Positions 52,345 to 61,169 of a stretch of 64,000 bases of DNA are shown here, in pieces (within the stretch, counting starts at the first letter, position 1; every line of letters starts with the position of its first letter). The translations under genes were made by a program, and so were the position numbers. Under the pieces are notes generated by a model. It was given only the letters and a program-made list of their open reading frames with translations, was not told where the DNA came from and did no database searches. The stretch comes from Oscillospiraceae bacterium. Lineage in GTDB: Bacteria; Bacillota; Clostridia; Oscillospirales; Oscillospiraceae. The DNA lies in contig AP025583.1 of NCBI GenBank assembly GCA_022846095.1, positions 806,001 through 870,000 of the forward strand. Reading direction: 5' to 3'.

Positions 52345-54354
52345 CTACTGCCCCTTGTGGTCCTCCTTGACCAGGCCGCGCTTGAAGGCCCGCAGCAGGG
52401 CCTTCAGATCCTCCACCTGGCGCTGCAGCTCGCTGCCGATGTCGGTCTCCGCGATCTTCATGCGTTGCTCCAGCCGCTCGAACACCACCGAGTCGGAGTG
52501 GATGTCGCCGTTGACCCGCAGGGCCTCCTCCTTGCCCGCGAAGGGCTGGTGGGAGACGATGCGGAAGCAGGCGGAGTTGAAGATCAGGGTGTACCCGGCG
52601 ATGCCCGTGGTGGGCTGGTAGGCCTTGCAGAAGCCGCCGTCGATGACGATGAGCTTGCCGCCGGCCTTGAAGGGGCTCTCCCCCTTCTTGGACTTGACGG
52701 GGATGTGGCCGTTGATGATGTGGCAGTGGGGCCCCGCCAGGCCGAATTCGGCCAGCACCCGGTCGCACACGGCGGGGTCGTTGTAGTGGGTGTAGTAGGC
52801 GTTTTTGGGCTCGGTCCAGGCTTTTTCGTCGGCCATGAGCCGCCGCTCGAAGGTGGTCATGCGGTCCCGGCCAAAGACCGGGGAGTTGCGCCCGCACCAC
52901 AAAAACCACAGGTAGTCCATGCCGAACTGCTTCTCGGCCGAGCCGGGCTTGGCGTAGTAGGCCTTGCGGGCCACCGATTCGGCGTAGTCCAGGAAGGCGC
53001 GGCCGGAGAGCTCGCCCCGGTCGGTCTTGAAGGCCATGAACTCCCCGTCCTCCGTCATGGGCAGGCAGCCGTGGAAGAGCAGGTTGCCGTTAAAGACCTT
53101 GTACAGGCCGCCCTTGGAGTAAATAAAGCGGATGTGCTGCTGGAGCTTCTCGCTGCGCTGGAAGGAGGCGGTGAGCTGGCCTATGACCTCGTCCTCCTCG
53201 GGAGAGAGGTCGTAGGGGTGCTCCCGGTCCACGGTGGGGAAGTCGCAGTCGTCCAGGGGCCAGGTCTTGCCGCCGATGGTCACGCACTTGTGCTCGTAGT
53301 CGATCTTGTCCAGCAGGAGCCGGTCCTCCATGCCGAAGCCGGGGTTGCGCAGGATCTTCTGCCCCTCCAGCTTGAAGAGGATGATGGTGATGGCCTTGTG
53401 CATCCGGGCGGAGAGGAGCTTATCCTTCTCGGTGTAGTTGTCCTTGTCGTCCCCGGCCAGCTTGATGGCGAAGCGGGAGCAGTCGGTGTCCCGGTAGACC
53501 TCGTTGGCGAAGAGGGCCAGGGGCCGCAGGGAGATGCCGTAGCCGGTCTCGATGACCTCCAGGTTGTTGTAGTGGATGGAGTTGGAGAGCACCGTGGCCA
53601 CCAGGGTGCGGCTGCCGGTGGCGGCCCCCATCCACAGCACGTCGTGGTTGCCCCACTGGAAGTCCACCGCGTGGTGGGTGAGCAGGGCGTCCATGATAAT
53701 ATCGGCCCGGGGGCCGCGGTCGAAGATGTCGCCCACCACGTGCAGGCGGTCCACCACCATGTGCTTGATGAGCTCGCACACGTGGACGATGAAGTCGCCC
53801 GCCCGGTCGATGTCGATGATGGTGGAGATGACATTCTCGTAGTAGTCCCGCTTGTCGTAAAACTCGTAGTTGGTGTTGAGCAGCTCGTCGATGATGTAGG
53901 CGTACTCATGGGGCAGGGCCTTGCGCACCTTGGAGCGGGTGTACTTGCTGGTGACCAGGCGGCACACGTCCAGCAGGCGGTGGAGGGTGATGCGGTACCA
54001 CTCCTCCAGCGCCTCGTCGTCCAGCGCCCGGGCCACCTGCTCCAGCTTCTCCTCCGGGTAGTAGATCAGGGTGGCCAGCTCGTCCCGGTCGTACCTGGAC
54101 ACGCTGGCGGCGAAGAGCTGGTCCACCTTCTCGCGCACCACGCCGGAGGCGCTGTTGAGGATGTGAAGAAAGGCCTCGTACTCCCCGTGCACGTCGGAGA
54201 GGAAGTGCTCGGTGCCCTTGGGCAGGTTCAGGATGGCCTGGAGGTTGACGATCTCGCTGCTGGCGGCCTGGACGGTGGGGTACTGGCGGGAGAGCATCTG
54301 GAGGTAGCGCAGATCCTCCGGGGTCACGGCGTCGTCTGGCTTTTGGCGTTTCAT
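52345..54354 (-). CDS. fbp: Fructose-1,6-bisphosphatase class III
   Basis: The 669-residue protein is full length for class III FBPase, with the metallophosphatase motifs 'HFLSDVHGEYEAF', 'GDIFDRGPR' and 'WGNHDVLWMG'. The enzyme performs the last regulated step of gluconeogenesis in Firmicutes. AGGAGGAGGAAC is before the ATG. The promoter is shared symmetrically with the divergent flavin-binding protein gene. Confidence 0.96.
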   Translation of the reverse strand: MKRQKPDDAVTPEDLRYLQMLSRQYPTVQAASSEIVNLQAILNLPKGTEHFLSDVHGEYEAFLHILNSASGVVREKVDQLFAASVSRYDRDELATLIYYPEEKLEQVARALDDEALEEWYRITLHRLLDVCRLVTSKYTRSKVRKALPHEYAYIIDELLNTNYEFYDKRDYYENVISTIIDIDRAGDFIVHVCELIKHMVVDRLHVVGDIFDRGPRADIIMDALLTHHAVDFQWGNHDVLWMGAATGSRTLVATVLSNSIHYNNLEVIETGYGISLRPLALFANEVYRDTDCSRFAIKLAGDDKDNYTEKDKLLSARMHKAITIILFKLEGQKILRNPGFGMEDRLLLDKIDYEHKCVTIGGKTWPLDDCDFPTVDREHPYDLSPEEDEVIGQLTASFQRSEKLQQHIRFIYSKGGLYKVFNGNLLFHGCLPMTEDGEFMAFKTDRGELSGRAFLDYAESVARKAYYAKPGSAEKQFGMDYLWFLWCGRNSPVFGRDRMTTFERRLMADEKAWTEPKNAYYTHYNDPAVCDRVLAEFGLAGPHCHIINGHIPVKSKKGESPFKAGGKLIVIDGGFCKAYQPTTGIAGYTLIFNSACFRIVSHQPFAGKEEALRVNGDIHSDSVVFERLEQRMKIAETDIGSELQRQVEDLKALLRAFKRGLVKEDHKGQ

Positions 54355-54389
54355 AAGTTCCTCCTCCTTAGAAGAAAATAACTAAACTC

Positions 54390-54419
54390 ATTGTATCACT
54401 CGCCGCCGCGCGTTACAAT
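54390..54419. promoter_or_regulatory. Symmetric divergent promoter
   Basis: ATTGTAT(17 bp)TACAAT can be read in both directions: TTGTAT-17-TACAAT on the plus strand and TTGTAA-17-TACAAT on the minus strand, with the -10 of one forming the -35 of the other. The fbp and PNPOx-like genes are thereby mutually exclusive at this site. Confidence 0.65.
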
Positions 54420-54447
54420 ATGGGGAGCGGAAAAGGAGGACGGGAAT

Positions 54448-54918
54448 ATGCAGCACAGGATGAAAGAGGGGGCCATGACGCCGGCGGAGATGGAGGCCCT
54501 GCTCCGCGAGGCCCCGGTGGGGCGGATCTCCACCCTGGGGGAGGACGGCTACCCCTACACGGTGGCGGTGCACTTCGTGTACCTGGACGGGAAGATCTAC
54601 TTCCACGGCCTGAACGCCGGGCAGAAGCTGGAGAACGTGGCCCGCTGCCCCAGGGTGTGCTTCGAGACGGACGTGCTGGACGGCCTGCTGGCGGAGGACC
54701 TGCAGACCCCGTGCAGCGCGGACGCGGCCTACCGCAGCGTGGTGATCACGGGGGACGCGGCCCTGGTGGCGGACATGGAAAAAGGGCGGCCCCTGGCCGC
54801 CCTTGTGGAGAAGTATACGCCCCAGTGGGCCCATTTGGAGATGCCCACTGCCCGGGTGCGGGGCACCGCCGTGGTGGCGGTCACCCCCCGGTCCATGACG
54901 GGGAAAAAGCACGCCTGA
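54448..54918 (+). CDS. Pyridoxamine 5'-phosphate oxidase-like flavin-binding protein
   Basis: The 156-residue protein has the split-barrel pattern 'APVGRISTLGEDGYPYTVAVHFVYLDGKIYFHGLNAGQKLENV' of the PNPOx/NimA-like family that binds FMN or heme. The ATG at 54448 follows AAAAGGAGGA. The next gene on the other strand ends 1 bp after its stop. The exact reaction is unknown; some relatives give nitroimidazole resistance. Confidence 0.85.
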   Translation: MQHRMKEGAMTPAEMEALLREAPVGRISTLGEDGYPYTVAVHFVYLDGKIYFHGLNAGQKLENVARCPRVCFETDVLDGLLAEDLQTPCSADAAYRSVVITGDAALVADMEKGRPLAALVEKYTPQWAHLEMPTARVRGTAVVAVTPRSMTGKKHA

Positions 54919-54919
54919 G

Positions 54920-55954
54920 CTACGCCGCCTCGAAGATGTTGAGCATATCCTGCGTCATGGGCGTGGTGTAGGGGTTTAAAAAGCCGTTGAGGATGTCCAG
55001 CGTCTGGTCGGGGTAGAGCTGGTAGTGCCAGCGGCTGCCCTGGTAGCGCACGTCCGGGTCCCCCGGGAGGGTGGCGGACTGCAGGCCGGTGGACAGATCG
55101 AAGCCCAGGGCGGGCTCGGCAAACCAGAGCATGGTCTCCAGGGGCATGTCGCTCTTCACGTACTGGGAGAAGATCTCAATGTATTTGCCGATCTTCTGGG
55201 GGTTGGAGAGCACCTTTTTGACGATCAGGGAGAGCACCTGCTGCTGGGTCTGGGTGCGCCCGATGTCGGAGTACTCGCTGCCCGAGCCGTCGTTGCTGTG
55301 GCGGAAGCGGCACACTTCCATGGCCTGCTGGCCGTTCAGGTGGGTCATGCCCGGCTCGTAGAAGATGGACAGCTCCTGGGTGGGGTCGTAGTAGCCCATG
55401 TGGATGGGGATGTTGAAGTCCACGCCCCCCACCTCGTCCACCAGGGCGATAAAGCCCTTGACGCTGGCCGTCACGTAGTAGTCGATGGGGATGCCCAGCA
55501 TGTCGGAGACCACGTCCCGCAGGTTCTCCGGCCCCTTGTGGTAGGCGGCGTTGATCTTGCCGTAGCCCTGGACCAGGGTGTCCCGGGGGATGGAGACCAG
55601 GCCCGCCTGCTGGTTCACCGTGTCGTACATGGCCACCATGATGGTGTCGGCGTTGCCGCTGGTGGCGTCGCTGCACGCCAGGAGCACGGTGTAGGTGTAG
55701 GGCTTGCGCTCCAGCGCGGGGACGGGGTCGGCCAGATCCTCCCGCTCCCCGGTGTCCGGGTTGTCGGTGGGGCGGACCGCCTTGGGGGTGGACATGGCGG
55801 GGGCCTGGGTGGGCTGCTTGGAGGCCAGCTTATAGGCGCAGAAGAGCGCCACGATGACGGCGGAGAGAACCACCAGGGTGCGGTACAGGGCCCGGCCCGC
55901 CCTGCGGGCGGGCGCAGGGCGGCGGGAGGAGGGCTTGACGCGTTTTCCTGCCAC
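54920..55954 (-). CDS. LytR-CpsA-Psr (LCP) family ligase
   Basis: The 344-residue protein has a basic cytoplasmic tail, one membrane helix (about 25-45) and an extracellular LCP domain ('RKPYTYTVLLACSDATSGNADTIMVAMYDTVNQQAGLVSIPRDT', 'VDEVGGVDFNIPIHMGY', 'CRFRHSND'). The SIPRDT and RxRHSN motifs hold the Arg and Asp that bind pyrophosphate. LCP enzymes attach wall polymers to peptidoglycan. Its promoter has a palindrome just downstream. Confidence 0.95.
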   Translation of the reverse strand: MAGKRVKPSSRRPAPARRAGRALYRTLVVLSAVIVALFCAYKLASKQPTQAPAMSTPKAVRPTDNPDTGEREDLADPVPALERKPYTYTVLLACSDATSGNADTIMVAMYDTVNQQAGLVSIPRDTLVQGYGKINAAYHKGPENLRDVVSDMLGIPIDYYVTASVKGFIALVDEVGGVDFNIPIHMGYYDPTQELSIFYEPGMTHLNGQQAMEVCRFRHSNDGSGSEYSDIGRTQTQQQVLSLIVKKVLSNPQKIGKYIEIFSQYVKSDMPLETMLWFAEPALGFDLSTGLQSATLPGDPDVRYQGSRWHYQLYPDQTLDILNGFLNPYTTPMTQDMLNIFEAA

Positions 55955-55984
55955 GGGGCGCGCCCCCTTTCTTTTGTGTTATGT

Positions 55985-56004
55985 TAACATATGCGCGTAT
56001 GTTA
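55985..56004. promoter_or_regulatory. Inverted repeat at the LCP gene promoter
   Basis: TAACATATGCGCGTATGTTA is a perfect 7-6-7 dyad placed over the transcription start of the LCP gene. The regulator is unknown. Confidence 0.65.
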
Positions 56005-56032
56005 GTATACAAAATCGGACGGCGTTCGGCAA
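56004..56032 (-). promoter_or_regulatory. Sigma-A promoter of the LCP gene
   Basis: TTGCCG, a 17-bp spacer and TATACT on the minus strand. Confidence 0.75.
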
Positions 56033-56105
56033 GGATAAATTGCACGGTTTTATAATTATTTAAGGATTGCGGGCGAAGAGCCCCGGCGGTGGGGATAGGG
56101 CACAC

Positions 56106-56495
56106 CCTGTCATTGCGAGGAGGCCCCGCGGGGCCGACGCGGCAATCCGTTTCCTTTTTTGGAGGCCCGGCCTCCGGCGGCGGGATTCTTTGGTTGCAAA
56201 GAACCCCGGGAAGAAACAACCAGGGCCTGCGGGCCCTGGACCCGGGGCCCCGCGGCGGTGCGGTTCAGGTGGCTTGCAAAACCTGCAAGCGCTCAGGGCT
56301 CGGTTCGGCCCGTGCCCTCTGTGAATAGGGCTGCCGCCCCTGCGGCACATGACCCGCCCATACTTGAAAGTAGTTGCGGTTCAACAGGTGCCTAAAAAGC
56401 CGCTCGTACTGCCATGCCCCATACAGCGCTTGGCACTCGTAGGGGCGATTCACGAATCGCCCGTCCACCATCGCCCGCCTTATCCGCCTTAGTTG
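56106..56495 (+). repeat. Dispersed ~400-bp intergenic repeat, copy 2
   Basis: This is the second copy of the repeat at 8835-9240, in the same orientation and nearly identical in most parts by eye. It lacks the extra GGGCCGATG hairpin but keeps the terminal GGGCGATTCACGAATCGCCC hairpin. It fills most of the gap between the LCP gene and the gene at 56560. Confidence 0.85.
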
Positions 56496-56525
56496 AAAAA
56501 TTTTGTTTGGCTTTCTCAACAGAGT

Positions 56526-56563
56526 GAAAAGCCCCGGCGGTGGCGCCGGGGCTCTCTTTTTAC
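56526..56563. terminator. Terminator of the Cys-rich small gene
   Basis: AGCCCCGGCG/CGCCGGGGCT forms a stem with T-rich ends on both strands. Confidence 0.75.
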
Positions 56564-56913
56564 CTCCGGCACTGGGCCGCCAGCATGGCGGCGGTGAGCG
56601 AGTTGATTGCGCCCAGTATGTCCACCAAAAGCTGGTTCTGGCCCGCGAGCACCTCGAGGATCCGCTCCAGGGTCTCCTGCTCACACCCGCAGGGCACGGT
56701 GGGGCAGGCCGTGGGCGCGTCGCACACGGGGAGGGGGTATATGTATCGGTTCATGGGTTCCTCCGCCTCCATGGCGGCCTCCGCCCCGGTCCGGGCTTCC
56801 CCGGCCTGGGCGGCCACGCTCCTGCCCTGGGCGATAATGGCCCGCGCGGCGGCCTCGGCCTCCGCGCGGGCCCGGTTCATGTCCCGGCTGCGGCGGCAAT
56901 TCTGTTTCGGCAT
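56560..56913 (-). CDS. Hypothetical Ala-rich protein with Cys motif
   Basis: The 117-residue protein has a charged Ala-rich helical half (about 10-50) and then 'YPLPVCDAPTACPTVPCGCEQETLERILEVLAGQNQLLVDILGAINSLTAAML'. The C-x5-C-x4-CxC cluster and hydrophobic tail are visible, but no family was recognised. AGGAGGTGC precedes the ATG. Spore-coat proteins sometimes look like this, but there is no direct evidence. Confidence 0.65.
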   Translation of the reverse strand: MPKQNCRRSRDMNRARAEAEAAARAIIAQGRSVAAQAGEARTGAEAAMEAEEPMNRYIYPLPVCDAPTACPTVPCGCEQETLERILEVLAGQNQLLVDILGAINSLTAAMLAAQCRR

Positions 56914-57023
56914 TGCGGCACCTCCTGTCTGATACCCCATGTTATGCGCAGGCGCCTCCCGCCGTCCCCGGCGGCAGGGCAAAGACAGGGATTTTTTTGC
57001 GAAATCCGCTGCCGGCGGAGCGT

Positions 57024-57785
57024 TCACCCCCGCTTTTGCGAGGAGACAATCATCTGAATCGCCCCGTCGGAGAGGGGCGATCCGCCGTAATCGGAAAAGG
57101 TATCCACAATGTGCATATCCCGCCGGTGCAGAATGTCCCGGATCTCGGCGAGGTGGTACAGCCTGGTGGGGTTTCCCCGGGTGATCGCGGGCCTGTCCAG
57201 CGCCTCGCCGTATCGGCGGTCCCACTGGCCGTAGAGCATGACGCGGGTTTTGGCGTCCCACTCGAACCTGGACAGGGTGAGGCCCTGCTCTCCCGCGTCC
57301 CAGAGCTGGCAGGGAAAGTGGGTGTCCGCGTACCCGGCGTTCATGACGTCCATAAAATGCTTGCCGCCCGGACGCAGGGCCCGGGAAATTACGTCGAAGA
57401 TCTTGAGGTTCTCCCCCTCGTCCTCCAGGTAGCCGATGGCCCCGTCGGAGAGGCTGAGCACCGCGTCAAAGGTCTGCTCCGGCTTGAAATCGCGTATGTC
57501 GGAGCAGAAAAACCGGGCGCTGAGGCCCTCCTCCTCCGCCCGGCGGGTCGCGTGGCCGATATAGGCCCCGGTAATATCCACCCCCACCACCGGAAAGCCC
57601 CGCCGCGCCAGCTCCAGCGCGTGCCTGCCGAAGCCGCAGGCCAGATCCAGAATACGCGCCCGGCCGGTCAGGCCCAGCGTGCGCACGATAAAGTCCACCT
57701 GTCTGCGGGTGTCTTCCACCCACGATTGGGCTTGGATGTCCAGGGTCCATCCTTTCTTGTACCAGTCGCTTCCGGCAGATTCCAT
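57024..57785 (-). CDS. Class I SAM-dependent methyltransferase
   Basis: The 253-residue protein has the SAM site 'ILDLACGFGRHALELARRGF' and acidic 'VVGVDIT', with a C-terminal region including 'FSDYGGSPLSDGAIQMIV'. Substrate is unknown. The ATG at 57785 was chosen on GGAGGGCG about 10 bases upstream. It is divergent from the Crp/Fnr gene. Confidence 0.85.
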   Translation of the reverse strand: MESAGSDWYKKGWTLDIQAQSWVEDTRRQVDFIVRTLGLTGRARILDLACGFGRHALELARRGFPVVGVDITGAYIGHATRRAEEEGLSARFFCSDIRDFKPEQTFDAVLSLSDGAIGYLEDEGENLKIFDVISRALRPGGKHFMDVMNAGYADTHFPCQLWDAGEQGLTLSRFEWDAKTRVMLYGQWDRRYGEALDRPAITRGNPTRLYHLAEIRDILHRRDMHIVDTFSDYGGSPLSDGAIQMIVSSQKRG

Positions 57786-57878
57786 GGCATAACGCCCTCC
57801 TCTCAGCCGTCTCATTATACGCCCGCGGGATGTGGAGGCCAACCCTTTTGTAGAAAAGGGAGAATTCGCCAGAGGCTC

Positions 57879-57907
57879 TTGACATTTGCCGCCGATTCGC
57901 GTACAGT
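57879..57907 (+). promoter_or_regulatory. Sigma-A promoter of the Crp/Fnr regulator
   Basis: TTGACA, a 17-bp spacer and TACAGT. Confidence 0.8.
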
Positions 57908-57912
57908 AGCCT

Positions 57913-57928
57913 TGTCTCAAATGAGACA
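57913..57928. promoter_or_regulatory. Crp/Fnr-type operator
   Basis: TGTCTCAAATGAGACA is a perfect 7-2-7 palindrome 6 bp after the -10 box. It resembles the TGT-N10-ACA form of Crp/Fnr sites and indicates autoregulation. Confidence 0.8.
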
Positions 57929-57943
57929 TAAGGAGGTGCGGAA

Positions 57944-58618
57944 ATGGATCGGTCCGATTTGGACGGCGCCCTGCTGGAGCGCCTGGGCGGCACCTTCCTG
58001 TTCCGCGCCACGCCCCCGGGGCTGATGGAGGCGGTGCTGCTGGACCGGCGGTGCTTCCGGGCGCGGGTGCGCAAGGGCCGCACCATCTACACCCCAGAGG
58101 ATTTCCGCCGCTGCCTGGGGCTGCTGGTGTCAGGGACGGTGCAGGTCAGCAAGGAAAATCTGATCGTCAGCGTGCTGGGGCCGGGGGAGCTGTTCGGGGC
58201 GGCCGCCCTGTTCAACGACGAGGAGGCGTACGTCACCACCCTCACCGCCCGCGCGGACTGCGACCTGGTCTTTTTCCCCCAGTCCCTGGTGGAGGACCTG
58301 ATGTCGAGCTGCCCCGCCGTGGCCCGCAGCTACATCTCCTACCTGTCGGGCCGCATCCGCTTCCTCAACGGGAAGATCCAGGGCCTGATCGCCCCCACGG
58401 CGGAGCGGAAGCTGGAGCAGTATCTGGCCGCCCACGTCCGGGACGACTGGGTGGAGCTGGACTGCCCGGCCACCGGGCTTGCCAAGCGGCTCAACGTGAG
58501 CCGCGCCTCCCTCTACCGCGCCTTCGACGCCCTGGAGGCGGCGGGGGCCATCCGGCGGGAGGGGAAGCGCATCCGCATCCTGGACGGGGAGGCCCTGCGC
58601 CAAGGTGCCTTGGAGTGA
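57944..58618 (+). CDS. Crp/Fnr-family transcriptional regulator
   Basis: The 224-residue protein has an N-terminal cyclic-nucleotide-binding-like barrel (about 20-135, 'GLLVSGTVQVSKENLIVSVLGPGELFGAAALFN') and a C-terminal winged helix ('TGLAKRLNVSRASLYRAFDALEAAGAIRREGKRI'). There is no N-terminal Cys cluster as in FNR, so the signal is not an iron-sulfur cluster. AAGGAGGTGCGG precedes the ATG. It heads an ABC import operon and carries an operator at its own promoter. Confidence 0.9.
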   Translation: MDRSDLDGALLERLGGTFLFRATPPGLMEAVLLDRRCFRARVRKGRTIYTPEDFRRCLGLLVSGTVQVSKENLIVSVLGPGELFGAAALFNDEEAYVTTLTARADCDLVFFPQSLVEDLMSSCPAVARSYISYLSGRIRFLNGKIQGLIAPTAERKLEQYLAAHVRDDWVELDCPATGLAKRLNVSRASLYRAFDALEAAGAIRREGKRIRILDGEALRQGALE

Positions 58619-58646
58619 AGTTCTATATAAGGAAGGAAAGAGTAGT

Positions 58647-59708
58647 ATGAAGCTGAAGAAACTGACCGCGCTGGGCCTGAGCCTGGCGCTGGTGCTGGCC
58701 CTGGCGGCCGGCTGCACCCAGAAGCCAGCCGAGGCGCAGACCCCCGCCCCCGCGCCCACCCCCAGCGAGACTGCCACACCCACCCCCGCGCCCACCCCCA
58801 CGCCGGAGCCGGCGGATGAGCGCCCCCAGGTGAACCTGGCCATGCTCAAGGGCCCCACCGGCATCGGCGCGGCCAAGCTCATGGCGGACAACGATGCGGA
58901 CGCCACCCTGAACCGCTACACCGTGGAGGTGGCGGCCCAGCCCACCGATCTGGTGGGCAAGCTGACCAGCGGCGAGCTGGACATGGCGGCCATGCCCACC
59001 AACCTGGCCGCCTCCCTGTGGAACAAGACCGGCGGCGGGGTGGAGCTGGTGGCCCTGAACACCCTGGGGGTGCTGTACATCCTGGAGAAGGGCGACACCG
59101 TCCGCTCCATGGCGGATCTGGCGGGCAGGACCGTGCTGGCCACAGGCCAGGGGGCCAACCCGGAGTACGTGCTCAACTACCTGCTGCGGCAGAACGGGCT
59201 GGAGCCCGGCAAAGACGTGACCATCGAGTGGAAGACCAGCGACGAGGTCTCCGCCCTCATGGCCTCTGGCGAAGCGGATCTGTGCATGCTGCCCGTGCCC
59301 GCCTCCACCGCCGTGCTCATGCAGAACCAGGACGTGCGCGCCGCGCTGGACCTGACCCAGGAGTGGGAGAACGCCGGGGCCGCCGGCGTGTTCACCATGG
59401 GCTGCGTGGTGGTGCGCTCCGACTTTGCCAAGGAGAACCCCGAGGCCGTGGCCAACTTCCTCACCGACTACGCCGCCTCCATCGACTACGTGAAGGCCAA
59501 CGTGGACGAGGCCGCCGAGCTGGTGGCGCAGTACGGCATCACCCCCAAGGCCGCCATCGCCAAGGCGGCCATCCCCCAGGCCAACCTGGTGTGCATCACG
59601 GGGGAGGATATGCGCCAGATCCAGGACTACTACGAGGTGCTCTACGCCGCCGACCCGGCCTCCATCGGAGGGAATATTCCCGATGACTCCTTCTACTTCA
59701 TCCCGTAA
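58647..59708 (+). CDS. NitT/TauT-type ABC substrate-binding lipoprotein
   Basis: The 353-residue protein has a lipobox (LALAAGC, Cys23), a Pro/Thr-rich linker (30-53) and a periplasmic-binding fold of the NMT1/SsuA type ('LVGKLTSGELDMAAMPTNLAASLW', 'MADLAGRTVLATGQGANPEYVLNYLL'). It delivers an unknown small molecule to the permease downstream. AAGGAAAG precedes the ATG. It is under the Crp/Fnr gene. Confidence 0.9.
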   Translation: MKLKKLTALGLSLALVLALAAGCTQKPAEAQTPAPAPTPSETATPTPAPTPTPEPADERPQVNLAMLKGPTGIGAAKLMADNDADATLNRYTVEVAAQPTDLVGKLTSGELDMAAMPTNLAASLWNKTGGGVELVALNTLGVLYILEKGDTVRSMADLAGRTVLATGQGANPEYVLNYLLRQNGLEPGKDVTIEWKTSDEVSALMASGEADLCMLPVPASTAVLMQNQDVRAALDLTQEWENAGAAGVFTMGCVVVRSDFAKENPEAVANFLTDYAASIDYVKANVDEAAELVAQYGITPKAAIAKAAIPQANLVCITGEDMRQIQDYYEVLYAADPASIGGNIPDDSFYFIP

Positions 59709-60498
59709 CAATCGCGGTATGCCCCAGCCCGCCCCCCCGCATGGGGGGACGGGCTGGAGGCGCCTCGTCAAAACCGCCGTGCCCCTGGCCGTCTGGCTGG
59801 GGGTGTGGCAGCTTGCGGCCATGGGGGTGGGCAAGGAGCTGCTGCTCCCCACCCCCGCCGCCGTGGGGCGCACCCTGGCCGCCCTGGCGGGCACGCAGGC
59901 ATTCTGGGCCGCCGCCGCGGCCTCCCTGCTGCGGGTGTTCGGCGGCTTTGCCGCCGGGTGCGCGCTGGGCGCGGCGCTGGCCGTGCTGACCAGCTTCTGC
60001 ACCTGGGCGGACTGGATTTTTTCCCCGGCGGTGCGCATCGTCCGGGCCACCCCGGTGGCCTCCTTCATCCTGCTGGTACTGCTCTGGGCCCCCACCGGGC
60101 AGGTGCCCGCCATTATCGCGGCGCTTATGGTGCTGCCCGTGGTGTGGGCCAACGTGTGTAAGGGCATCGCCCAGACCGACCCCCTGCTGCTGGAGGCGGC
60201 CCGGGCCTACCGCTTCTCCGCCGGCAGGACCGCCCGGCTGGTCTACGCCCCCTCGGCGCTGCCCTACTTTGCCGCGGGCTGCTCCACCGGCATGGGGCTG
60301 GCCTGGAAGGCCGGGGTGGCCGCCGAGGTGCTCTGCCAGCCCCGCGCCGCCATCGGCACCCAGGTCTACTTCTCAAAAATCTACCTGGAGACGCCCGACC
60401 TCTTCGCCTGGACGGCGGTGGTCATCGTGCTCAGCCTGCTGCTGGAAAACGCCCTGGGCGCGGCCCTGGGGCGCATGGGAAGGGGGGCGGATCGGTGA
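59683..60498 (+). CDS. NitT/TauT-type ABC permease
   Basis: The 271-residue protein has six membrane helices and the EAA-loop region ('[33 protein letters not shown]'), as in SsuC/TauC. The ATG at 59683 overlaps the binding-protein gene by 26 bp and has GGAGGG about 10 bases upstream. ATG at 59719 is less likely. Confidence 0.88.
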   Translation: MTPSTSSRNNRGMPQPAPPHGGTGWRRLVKTAVPLAVWLGVWQLAAMGVGKELLLPTPAAVGRTLAALAGTQAFWAAAAASLLRVFGGFAAGCALGAALAVLTSFCTWADWIFSPAVRIVRATPVASFILLVLLWAPTGQVPAIIAALMVLPVVWANVCKGIAQTDPLLLEAARAYRFSAGRTARLVYAPSALPYFAAGCSTGMGLAWKAGVAAEVLCQPRAAIGTQVYFSKIYLETPDLFAWTAVVIVLSLLLENALGAALGRMGRGADR

Positions 60499-61076
60499 TA
60501 ACTGTCAGGGATATTACGGTGCGTTATGGGGAAAAGACCGTGCTGGAGCGCTTTTCCCTGGCTCTCCCGGCCCGGGGGATCACCGCCCTGTCCGGCCCCT
60601 CGGGCTGCGGCAAGACCACCCTGCTGCGGGTGATGGCGGGGCTGCTCACGCCGGAGGCCGGGACGGTGGGTCTGCCGGGGCGGGCGGTGATGCTCTTCCA
60701 GGAGGACCGCCTCTTCCCCTGGCGCACGGCGGAGCAGCACGTGGCCGACGTGCTGCCCAAGGGGGCGCGGGGGGAGGCCGGGCGCTGGCTCACCCTGTGC
60801 GAGCTGCACGGGGAGGGGGGCAGCTACCCCGCCTCCCTGTCCGGGGGCATGGGGCGGCGGCTGGCTCTGGCCCGGGCCCTGGCCTGCGGCGGGGACGTGC
60901 TGCTGCTGGACGAGCCCTTCACCGGCGTGGACGGGGCGCGCATGGCGCGGATTCTGGACCGGGTGCGGGCGCTGGGCATGCCCGTCATCCTCTCCAGCCA
61001 CGAGGCGGAGGTACTGGCCCGGGCCGACCGGGTCGTCCGGTTGGACGGCCCGCCCCTGGCCGTAACGCCGTCCTAG
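60495..61076 (+). CDS. NitT/TauT-type ABC ATP-binding protein (short)
   Basis: The 193-residue ATPase has Walker [10 protein letters not shown] (about 34-42), signature 'LSGGMGRR', Walker B 'VLLLDEP' and switch 'LSSHEAE'. It is shorter than the usual 240-260 residues, ending directly after the H-loop region. It overlaps the permease (GTGA) and starts with GTG. A terminator follows. Confidence 0.88.
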   Translation: MITVRDITVRYGEKTVLERFSLALPARGITALSGPSGCGKTTLLRVMAGLLTPEAGTVGLPGRAVMLFQEDRLFPWRTAEQHVADVLPKGARGEAGRWLTLCELHGEGGSYPASLSGGMGRRLALARALACGGDVLLLDEPFTGVDGARMARILDRVRALGMPVILSSHEAEVLARADRVVRLDGPPLAVTPS

Positions 61077-61094
61077 CGGGAACGGGGAACGTGG

Positions 61095-61133
61095 GAGAGG
61101 GGGGACGCCGCGCGCGGCGTCCCCCCTCTCTTA
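61095..61133 (+). terminator. Terminator of the ABC import operon
   Basis: GAGAGGGGGGACGCCGCG/CGCGGCGTCCCCCCTCTC forms an 18-bp perfect stem, ending in TTAT. Confidence 0.8.
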
Positions 61134-61169
61134 TGCTGCGCGGAGGAAACGGGTTCAAAAGGGACCCCG

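Noticed and set aside
51715-54381. Plus-strand 888-codon open frame opposite fbp and its neighbour
   Set aside because: Antisense shadow of fbp; composition (Gly/Val/His/Leu) is that of reversed GC-rich coding sequence.
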